The translations under genes were made by a program, and so were the position numbers. The notes under the pieces were generated by a model. That model saw only the letters and a program-made list of their open reading frames with translations. It searched no databases and was not told the origin of the DNA. Of a stretch of DNA of 64,000 bases, positions 56,215 to 64,000 are shown in pieces (the first letter of the stretch is position 1; each line of letters begins with the position of its first letter). The DNA comes from Agriotes lineatus (taxonomy: Eukaryota; Arthropoda; Insecta; Coleoptera; Elateridae), in NCBI GenBank assembly GCA_940337035.1, contig CALNHX010003325.1:88706-152705 (forward strand), written 5' to 3'.

Positions 56215-56930
56215 AACTTATCTGTAGGGTAATGGAATATTACCCTACATGGCAACCATAACCATATAGCAACCGATAAACTATTGAACATATCACGGAT
56301 GTTATGAATCATAACTGCCTTAGAAGTTTTAAAATCCTCGCTCTACGAGCTCGGATTTCAAAACATCTGCGGCAGTTATGATACTCATAACATTCCTAGA
56401 TATGTTAATAGCTATAACACAACGCAATCTTGTTAATTATTTCTCTAGATTGCGTTTCCATATCAACAAAATACAGTGTGGACTTTCTTTTACTGCAAGT
56501 TTAAATTTTGCCATTTTCCGAAAAACTGTTATTCTTGTAATCTTTTTGAACAAAAATTGTATATAATTGCACATTATATCATCTTGTTCTATGAAATTTA
56601 ATTGTTATCAAACAATTATAAAATTTTCCGAGAAAACAGAAAAAATAAGAGTAAAGTATTACTTCCGGTTACCAGATTTTAACCAAAAATTACAGGGATC
56701 TCCAAATTTATATTAAAAACAGAGATAGAAATTTTGAGGACCATCAATTAAACGATCTAGGCTGTAGAGAGGACACAGACAGACTAACAGACTAATAAAC
56801 TGACAGGCTTACAAACGACTTTTTCTGAACGACAAGACACGAAAACGGATATATCTGCAATGGAGTTCGAAAAAAAATCATGATTAGGTATTATATTTTA
56901 CAAAGTAAAAATACTTTTAAGGTTTTGTAT
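56215..56930 (+). repeat. Hairpin unit plus TTCCGGTT/GACAGACA module
   Basis: Hairpin at 56285-56405: GTTATGAATCATAACTGCC and GGCAGTTATGATACTCATAAC, inner TTTTAAAATCC / GGATTTCAAAA, centre TCGCTCTACGAGCTC. The module ACTTCCGGTTACCAGATTTT, AACCAAAAAT, CCAAATTTATATTAAAAACA, ACAGACAGACTAACAGAC and AATCATGATTAGGTATTATA with TTTTACAAAGTAAAA follows. Confidence 0.65.
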
Positions 56931-57339
56931 CTTTATGACCATTCAATACGTGACTGAAAAGCATTTTAGTTTAATTGTAGCTATTATAGTTATATTTGTA
57001 TCAAGTACATAATGTATTTGTAATGACTTTATTGAACGAATCTATTTTATAGCAGAGGCCTGATTATGTACGAACTGCATACAAAGCTTTTCGTTCGACT
57101 GCACATTAGAAAATTCAAGTTGTTATTGAAACATTTGATAGTTTCGAAGTGTTCTTCTTCTAGATTAATTGCATTATCATTATTAAAAAAAAACTACCTA
57201 TTACCGTAACGTATTAAAGATGAATTCCTCTTTATTATTTGTAAAGTTTTCAGTTAATATAATATTCTTTCTTGATTTGAATAAAATGACATTATTTTGT
57301 TAATAACAATAACTAGTGGACATTGACAGTCGGCTGTTT

Positions 57340-57735
57340 TACTTTACTATGGACTAAAGTGGCATTTTATTAACGTTAAATAATATAGTATGATCAAAAC
57401 TTAATCTCATCTAGTATGGCTGTGGACGTGCAAACTAACGCCTTTAAAATTGGCTTACACACTTATATTTCATTCAAACTGTCAAATTTTATTATTAAAT
57501 ATTCTTTTTATCCATCTTATTACAATATTATATTGAAATAAATGAATTTGCACATAGAATTAATGTAATTGTCCAACATATAAGCTTGTGCCGGTCGAAT
57601 AGACACGTTATCTTAAATCTAACTTAAAAATAAAATATATTGGAGCCAGTTTTAAAGGCAGCAATTTGTTCTTTCATAGCCATACTAGATGAGATTAATT
57701 TTTGATCATACTTTACTATAATAAAGTGTCTATGA
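57340..57735. mobile_element. TIR element of about 0.4 kb
   Basis: ACTTTACTATGGACTAAAGTG / CACTTTATTATAGTAAAGT-type ends continue as AGTATGATCAAAACTTAATC, TCATCTAGTATGGCT and complement. Non-coding, inside the hAT-like element. Confidence 0.65.
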
Positions 57736-57861
57736 AGCAGTCAAACATAACGCTTAGTTATGTTAAAACCCTCAGAAAAATTTTTTTGCCCCCCCCCATA
57801 ATTACAGTAGTTCCTGCGCCGCTGACTCCGGCGAGCCGCTGGTGAATGACTATGCATACGG

Positions 57862-60224
57862 GTGTAAGACTCCCCACGATAAAAAAGAGATCAAGTTAAC
57901 ATAAGACATTTTATTTAGACAGCTGTGTAATGGGGCAATTTGTGTCACCTTCCATATTTCATATCTTTGGTATTTAACCATTATTATGCCAGTAATACAA
58001 CTAAGACGTATTTTTCATGATGTATCAAGTAGCTTAAATCGCATTGTAAATTTTGCAAGTGCAAGTGAACGCGTCAACACAACTGATTGCAGGAGCTGCA
58101 GTCATGAATAAGAAAGCAACTGTTGCGCGAGGGGAGAAACGCGAAGAAGACAGTCGCGCTCAAGCAGCCAAGAGCACGTCACATTCAAAAACAAAGGACG
58201 TCACAAAAAACCATTAAGTGCATTAAAAAGTGCCTGTGTGGATCTGCGTTAACAGCAGTCTGCTCCTAGTGGATCTCGAGCAAAAACATCTTCGTGAGCA
58301 AATACCCACCTATTAACCGGGTGCTTTTGTCAACGTGTGAGATATTTGGGCCCGTCGGCCCTCAGCATTCGGAGCGGACGCCTGGCTTATCTTGCAGAAA
58401 TATACAAGCCAGGTTAGTTCTATAATTAACTACTTCAATCTACTGCACAAGCCAGTGAAATTGAGGAAACCCGAAGTTCAATAGCAAATGACGCAATCTT
58501 GCGCAACCCGTGAAAACGCGCGGATCTGTCACAGCGTGGCGTTGCAGCTGAGTCAAGCATTCTTAGAACGCGCGAAACCAGACGAATCAGCAAGCAGTTA
58601 AACGCACGGGCTAAAATTAACCAGGGACGGCTTCAGAGATTTATGGCCGAGACTTAAAACATTTTCATGCGGTTTGTGTTGGGATTGGCGTCACACTTAC
58701 ATTTAATATACATAAAAACAAGTAGAAACTACACTAATAATTCTATATTGTTAACAGTGTAGCCTGTACTTATTGTCACAGTTTATTATTTTTGTGTTTT
58801 ATGTGAATGTACTTCCCTGCATTCATGTTACTTTTACAGATATTTTTTTTATGTAAACTGTTTGGTTTTCATTTTTGGCAATGTTTGCGTGCATAATTAC
58901 AGTATTCTAGGTGGCAACGAGCAGGCCCCCCAGAGCAATATTGACTTAGCCGTAGCTACTTTGAGGTAAGAGCGAGTTTTGTGCTTCTTCGACTGTTTTT
59001 AAACTAGCAAACAAAGGGCAATATAAATTCATAATACAGTAGAGTATAGAGATAAGTAAAAATCCGCATAACAGCTGTCGCTTTGACAGTGACAGCAAAC
59101 TGTTCTGTTATATTCACGATGCAAAGCTGCCTCACAGGTGATTCTTGAACAATTGCCCATACAGAGTGACAATAAACTAATGGATTTCTACAAAAGTGTA
59201 GAAAATGACAAAGACTCAGAATATGATTAAAATTCCAATTCAGAAACTTTTATTGGTAAGTAAAGTAACTATTTTCCAGGTTATAAAACGAAGCTACTAA
59301 GTCACGACGTATCAGGTGGCGAGATGTGACTGATAAACAGATTTTTAATGTTTTATCTGTATATCCATTCTAATGGCAAAAGCAAAAAAGTTTGATTTTT
59401 CCGAGTACTTTTACTTATTTTCAAACTCTGCACTTTACAAACAACAATAATGATGTCAATCAAAATGACTATAAAATAAGATGTATATTGGACCTTGTCA
59501 GAGAGGCCTTCAATAATAAGTTACTATTTTGCAAGCTACTACCCTAAGGAACTGTTCTTTATTACACAAAAAAAGCGACAGTGGCAGCAAAATCCATAAC
59601 GTTGACATTTTTGGCTTGTTGCAATGCAGACGGCAGTCACAAATATTTGCTACTGAAATATAGAACTTCCAGTAGAATACAAATCCAGCACAAAAAATTG
59701 AAGCTTTGCACTTTAAAATATCATTGAAACAAATTACAATAACTAGGAAAATGAGGTGTTGATGACAATGTCACTTGAAAAACGGGTGTTTTTACTAATT
59801 AGAAAAGAAAGATTTACAAAGCATTTTCACGATGTTACTCAAAGCTAGTAGTGAAGATCGTAACGATGACGAGATAAAAGAATGGACTGAAGTGGACGAA
59901 TGACGATTTACAAGCAGAACAGAAAGATGTTCCACTTAATCAAATTTGTTTTGAAAGATCTTTAAAAAAGAGTGGAAAAGTCAGATTTAATTCATAAACC
60001 GTTTGTAAAATTTGGTATTAATACAAAATCGAGGATGTACTGTAGGTAAATCGATTCCAACTTCAACATTATTCCCAGTTAGGAAATTAAAAGCATAGTA
60101 ATTCCCGCTTAACAATTAATTCGCATAATGTGCTAAACAACCGCTTATCGAACAAACATACTACGGCTACAGAAGCACTTTAGTCACAAAGGCTCGTTTA
60201 TAAAGCATCAAAAAAAGACTCTAC
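57862..60224. other. Intron 4 near exon, with a CpG-rich patch
   Basis: 58080-58650 is clearly richer in G, C and CpG than its surroundings; it contains an ATG frame (MNKKATVARGEKREEDSRAQ) that stops after about 37 codons and a donor-like CAG|GTTAGT near 58411. It may be an old retroelement piece or an alternative first exon. A further stretch at 59100-59270 has an open MDFYKSVENDKDSEYD frame, with one stop, ending at GGTAAGTA. The rest shows nothing. Confidence 0.35.
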
Positions 60225-60575
60225 CTCTGAGTTGCCCCACGACCGGCGTTCGCGGGGCCGGTCCGCGTTGCTCTTGGTGCTCCGGAGAGCCACCTTGCTG
60301 GCGTCCTGCGCGAAGCTGAAGTCGTCCAGCTTGCTGATGGAGATCTCCTCCATGGAGTTGCTCTTCTGCAACTTCTCGGCCTTGCCCTTGGAGCGGGTGC
60401 GCTGCTTCTTGCCGCCGCTGCTCTTATCGTCGCCGCTGCCGCTGAAGTGCTGCTTGTGGAACTTGGTCTTGTGCACGTTTGATTTCGACTTGGCCCCCGT
60501 TTGTTCCTCGTTGCCGCCGATGTACTCCACCAGCTTGTCCAGGTCGTCGATTATGTCGCTACGGTGCCCGGCCAC
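60225..60575 (-). CDS. Host gene exon, 117 codons
   Basis: Acceptor GCACGTGCAG at 60576-60577 and donor GTAGAGTC at 60224. Exactly 351 bp, phase 0 at both ends, fitting the exons at 62274-62450 (upstream) and 25822-27259 (downstream). The protein is VAGHRSDIIDDLDKLVEYIG, then a Lys/Ser/Gly-rich part with GKKQRTRSKGKAEKLQ, and KSNSMEEISISKLDDF, RRSWGNSE. The basic clusters suggest nuclear or nucleic-acid-associated function (inference). Family not recognised. Confidence 0.85.
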
Positions 60576-60850
60576 CTGCACGTGCAAAAACAGATCTGTA
60601 GAAATTGTAAACATGAACTGCATGCTGAACTTAGAATCGAGTTATGGAACCAATTTTACCATACACCACAAATGATAAAACAGGAAAAACGCTTCAGATA
60701 GTAAATGTGGAAACACAAAAATGACCATAAATGTAAATCAAATTAGAAAAACTCAGAACAATGAGGGAAGAACAAGAAAAAATACACAAGAACTAGAACA
60801 ACCACAACTTTTTTATGCAATTTTTGAGAATCAACAACTCGAACACTAAA

Positions 60851-61004
60851 GCTGCGTTCGGAAAGGTACCTCTGACAGCTGTTTCCTCGAAATCGTTCAT
60901 TCATGTCACTTCCACCCGCGCCGATGGCTATTATCGATCTCTTTCTGCGAATGATTTCGAGGAAACAGAGCTGTCAGAGGTACCTTTCCGAACGCAGCTT
61001 AAGA
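60851..61004. mobile_element. Palindromic MITE of 154 bp in intron 3
   Basis: AAGCTGCGTTCGGAAAGGTA, CCTCTGACAGCTGTTTCCTC, GAAATCGTTCATTC and complements, loop at about 60905-60945. Arms about 55 bp, nearly perfect. No relation to the P family core. Confidence 0.8.
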
Positions 61005-61427
61005 TGACTTAGTGCTACTAATTTCTTAAATAGTAATCAGCATTACTCATACCGTTTTTCTCGTTCGTGGATATTTTGCCACGTTAATGTATTAATTTTT
61101 TGTCGCTTTGGTAAGAAATAAATTTTTTCTAAACGTCTGTATCTTTAAGCGTCAAAAATACCTCAATCATGAATACTAGAACATCACAAAAAAGTTACAT
61201 AGACTATACAGTGCTAGTAGGCACAATTTTGCTTCCTTGCGCTAGTCAAAAACCAGATAGTGAACCTCGAAATTATATAATTTGGTTATTAATGTTATTG
61301 CTACTTACTCAATTTGAAATTAAGCACTCTAAATGGCAGCTTAAGTAAGAAAAGCACTCAATACAATGCCAATTCGTCACCTATCAATCACGTTTCTCTA
61401 GAAACCATAACAAAAATTAAGGCATAA

Positions 61428-61533
61428 GTCAATATATTGAGGTTAGATATACTTTGAAGTAAGCCAACTTGATTAAATCAGTTTATACATAGTAGGCTTA
61501 CTTCAAAACATATCTAACCTCAATATTTGACAT
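61428..61533. repeat. Palindrome of about 106 bp in intron 3
   Basis: GTCAATATATTGAGGTTAGA, ACTTTGAAGTAAGCC and complements (GGCTTACTTCAAA, TCTAACCTCAATATTTGAC). Non-coding. Confidence 0.75.
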
Positions 61534-61994
61534 CAATAAATTGCCACGACAATCTACACGTTCTATTACTGAGTTATAATAAGTCTCACTAATTGTACAC
61601 ATGAACCAGTGATCAATATTTGGTTTTACACAAACCTGTGCAGTTTTTATAGTTTCTTTCATCCTACAGGTAATTCCTAAGCAAATAAACAGTGTTGCAA
61701 CATCTTAAACAAATCCAATTTCTATCGCTTGGTCATTTAACATGGCCTACCTTCATACGTTATTATTCGCTAATTCATCCCTAAATCGATTGCGGCACCT
61801 TTTACTACAAGCCACAAATGCAAACACGTTTCTTCTGTAAGTGCAAATTTAGATAAATTGGGGTGTGCCTGTGCTTACTCCATTTCCGAGTTAATTATTT
61901 ACATTACTTTACCAAGACTAGATTTTCTGATATTAAACAAACATTAAAAACGTCCCATGCTAATTTAAACCTTGAATTTTCATAATAAAACTGG

Positions 61995-62233
61995 TAGACT
62001 TGAATTATTTAGAGAAAAGCATATCACGTGATCGGAGCAGTTTACTAAAACTCGTTTAGATGGGTAACTTTCTGACTTAGGGGAGTTCGGACCACTCTAT
62101 GATCATTCCATCATCAGCAGCGACAATGTATTTATTGTTTGTCCCTAAACAAATCGATGTTTAACCCGTCCAAATGCGTTTTAATAGACTGCCCCGATCA
62201 CGTGACATGCTCTTCTCTAAGTAATACAAGTCT
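61995..62233. mobile_element. Palindromic MITE of about 240 bp ending near an exon
   Basis: AGACTTGAATTATTTAGAGA, ATATCACGTGATCGG, ACTCGTTTAGATGGGT and complements (CCCGTCCAAATGCGTTTTA, CCGATCACGTGACATG, CTCTAAGTAATACAAGTCT). CACGTG E-boxes occur in both arms. It stops 40 bp from the donor of exon 62274-62450. Confidence 0.75.
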
Positions 62234-62273
62234 AGCAACGCAAGCTGAACCCACACCCAACTACTGTACTTAC

Positions 62274-62450
62274 ATCTTTAGCTTCTAAAACCACTACATT
62301 CTTATCCGTCTGAATCTTCTTCTTCTTGCTCTTTTTGGTATCTACCCCACTTTGTCCTAGAGCATTGCCATTCTCGTCCACTTTCTGCAGAAAAACGAAG
62401 GGATTGTTAATAAACGCAAAGAAATCCGGCACGTGAAACATGTTGTTTGC
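62274..62450 (-). CDS. Host gene exon, 59 codons
   Basis: Acceptor CTGTTCAG at 62451-62452, donor GTAAGTACAG at 62273. 177 bp, phase 0 at both ends. Reads ANNMFHVPDFFAFINNPFVF, LQKVDENGNALGQSG, then the basic KKSKKKKIQ and KNVVVLEAKD. An upstream alternative acceptor (TAGCTTTCAG) would give a 14-nt longer start that breaks the frame, so I prefer this one. Confidence 0.85.
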
Positions 62451-62603
62451 CTGAACAGACACAACTGAAAGCTACGTGGCCTAGCAGGCACTCTTATCAC
62501 TCACACAACTAGGAATACTAATCCAACTAGGAAACCCAATACCCCACACCATGACTCAATCATATCACCAATATTATGTAAACATTATATAACGCTGTCT
62601 CAC

Positions 62604-63103
62604 TTTGTCCTCGACCGATTTCCTATTAAACGGTGACCACATGGGGCTCGGCATCAGCAGGCTATAATTGGCGACTGCCGGGTAATGGGTGGCCGCAGTG
62701 ATCGTCTCCACGGGCTTGTAGGACATGTCATCCGCCCCCTTGTCCGTGGCACGCTCCAGAGCCGACACCGTCAGCGCGTCGTCCACATTGCTGCCGCCCC
62801 CACCTACGAGAAAACTATCAGCTCGATGCGGTTTAAAAGAGACAACAGTACCTCCGCCAATTTCCAGATTGTACCTAGAGGTGAACTTCATGGGTATCCG
62901 TGGTATCCTGGTCTGGACGACCTCGATCTCTGGCCGCTCGTTGTAGTCCTGGTTAAGCGAGTCGTGCTCCAGCAGGCTCTCAGACTCCATGTCGATGGCC
63001 GTGTACTCGGCCTTCTTGCTCTCCTTTTTTCTGCGGGCCTCCTCGAAGAATTGCTTGTCATACGAGGGCGTCACCCCGGCGTTTACGTTGCATGGTAGAC
63101 TGC
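62604..63103 (-). CDS. Host gene exon, 500 bp
   Basis: Acceptor TTTCTGTTGCAG at 63104-63105, donor GTGAGACAG at 62603. Needs one base from the previous exon and ends in phase 0. Reads SLPCNVNAGVTPSYDKQFFE, EARRKKESKKAEYTAIDMES, then IEVVQTRIPRIPMKFTSRYN, EIGGGTVVSFKPHRADSFLV and SLLMPSPMWSPFNRKSVEDK. GC-rich compared with the introns. The frame continues into the intron upstream but the acceptor is clear. Confidence 0.85.
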
Positions 63104-63946
63104 CTGCAACAGAAATTGATTCGTTGGTATGGTCCGTTTGTTGTGGAAATGCTCGACGCAGCACTTTGACTTTTCTAAGTGCTTATCTCAGTTATGAAAC
63201 CTAAAGCTTTGTGCAGATATAATTATTGATATTATCTACACTTAAATTTGATATTGCACTACAAGGATACACAAGACCACGATGGAAATAGCTCGAATGT
63301 AAAATTGACATTTTAGAGACATTTTAAGTACAAATCGGTCTCTCAGTCTAATTTAAATATCTCTTACAGTTTGTAGCTTTATTGTGTTATATAAATGTAT
63401 GTTAATATAATTATTACGATTCTTTAGTTTGACACACAACAAAAAATATTTGCGTAAAGAGATAAGTGAGGTTAGACTACTGTTTTAAACGAAGAGCACT
63501 TTTTTTTTATCTACTTGCAACCAAGCCAAGTGAATCTGCAAATAAAAAATATATCTAATGGACATACACCCGTACTGTTACATACACTTCACACATAAAA
63601 GCAAAACTGTGTAACATACTTACTATAAACCTTATATAACCTATTTAGTTCATGAAAATTGTCATTTAGAGACAATAAACTAAACAAAATTTCTACATAA
63701 ACTTCGTTGTTGAACATTTTAATTTGTGATTACATTACACCCACGTCAACAAGATAAGTTCGCTCATAAACTTACACAATGTGACGAAAATACAGCAGAA
63801 ATCAAAAGTGCGTAATCACTAAATCCTACCAACAAAAGTAATCCTCATGGCAAATAACACGCAATACATATGTACAAAAGTACATGTAAGCAGCCAACAC
63901 AATAAGTAATACCACAAGGATCATACAAACAAGTCACTTTGCCCAC
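63104..63946 (-). other. Host intron, 843 bp
   Basis: AT-rich intron without palindromes or coding that I can see, in contrast to the downstream introns. Confidence 0.6.
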
Positions 63947-64000
63947 CTCCTTGCCGCTGCCGGGCGCTCACTGTCTTAGGGGGTCGGTGCAGGTGACTAG
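63947..64000 (-). CDS. Host gene exon, cut by the window edge
   Basis: The minus strand is open from the window edge, reading SHLHRPPKTVSARQRQG and ending at GTGGGC (donor 63941-63946) with one extra base, which is exactly the phase the exon at 63103 needs. GC-rich. Other frames contain stops. Its real 5' end is outside the window. Confidence 0.6.

Larger units (their letters stand above)
55318..57824. mobile_element. hAT-like element, 2.5 kb, non-autonomous
   Basis: Ends CAGGGTAGCAGGAAC and GTTCCTGCGCCGCTG, flanked by ACTCCGGC (55310-55317, 57825-57832). No transposase. It contains a tRNA-bearing repeat (55605-56085), a hairpin unit with the TTCCGGTT module (56215-56930) and a TIR pair (57340-57735). 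Confidence 0.85.
55119..57861. mobile_element. Palindromic element P5, split by a hAT insertion
   Basis: Left end CCGTATGCATAGTCATTCGC as in P4; right end is its complement at 57833-57861. The palindrome with the shared core spans about 55155-55317. Removing 55318-57824 and one copy of the 8-bp duplication restores a palindromic element of about 228 bp. Confidence 0.85.

Noticed and set aside
60232..60675. 147-codon plus-strand frame
   Set aside because: Antisense to the host exon 60225-60575, which has correct splice sites and phase.
62685..63098. 137-codon plus-strand frame
   Set aside because: Antisense to the host exon 62604-63103; no domain.

Overview
The window looks like AT-rich insect (possibly beetle) nuclear DNA. 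The basis is: GT-AG introns; an endonuclease/reverse-transcriptase retroelement load typical of arthropods; P-, hAT-, mariner-, Crypton- and Penelope-like elements; and dozens of short inverted-repeat elements (MITEs). No prokaryotic or organellar content was seen, and I cannot name the species.

Host gene: one minus-strand gene appears to span the whole window. Five coding exons with matching splice sites and compatible phases lie at 63947-64000 (edge, tentative), 62604-63103, 62274-62450, 60225-60575 and 25822-27259. The 25.8 kb exon ends in a phase-1 donor, so the gene should continue past position 1. Almost everything else is intron: one of about 33 kb (27260-60224) and one of at least 25.8 kb (1-25821). 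The protein is Lys/Ser-rich and low-complexity, and I did not recognise its family.

Intron 1-25821, in order: a hairpin element (226-640); LTR-like leftovers (677-1740); a LINE tail (2295-2775); one LINE copy (A) split over 3980-12850 by later insertions, including a second LINE (B, 5850-8437) and a 907-bp inverted repeat; a heavily nested TIR element (13699-17770); a P-element/THAP transposase pseudogene (18266-19962); tRNA-like sequences in repeats (20.7-23.8 kb); a mariner-like transposase remnant; and a tyrosine-recombinase (Crypton-like) remnant.

Intron 27260-60224, in order: a nearly complete hAT element (28001-30931); an LTR-like segment with three AP-1/CNC-type heptamers and a TATA box (31160-31622); a mariner (31799-32987) inside a LINE; several LINE pieces (35.9-42.9 kb); a 43-bp satellite with higher-order structure (42941-43973); a hAT-like element with another 8-bp-TSD element inside it (48453-50971); a Penelope-like element with RT and GIY-YIG parts (51690-55015); and a palindrome split by a hAT insertion (55119-57861).

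The most unusual theme is inverted repeats. Nine loci share the same palindrome centre but have different outer arms. A second set of roughly 70-155-bp hairpins keeps its fold while bases change, and two copies show apparent compensatory changes. A small TIR element carries a GC-rich, exon-like fragment ending in a splice-donor consensus. Because these hairpins sit in the introns of a transcribed gene, they could fold in the pre-mRNA; that is inference.
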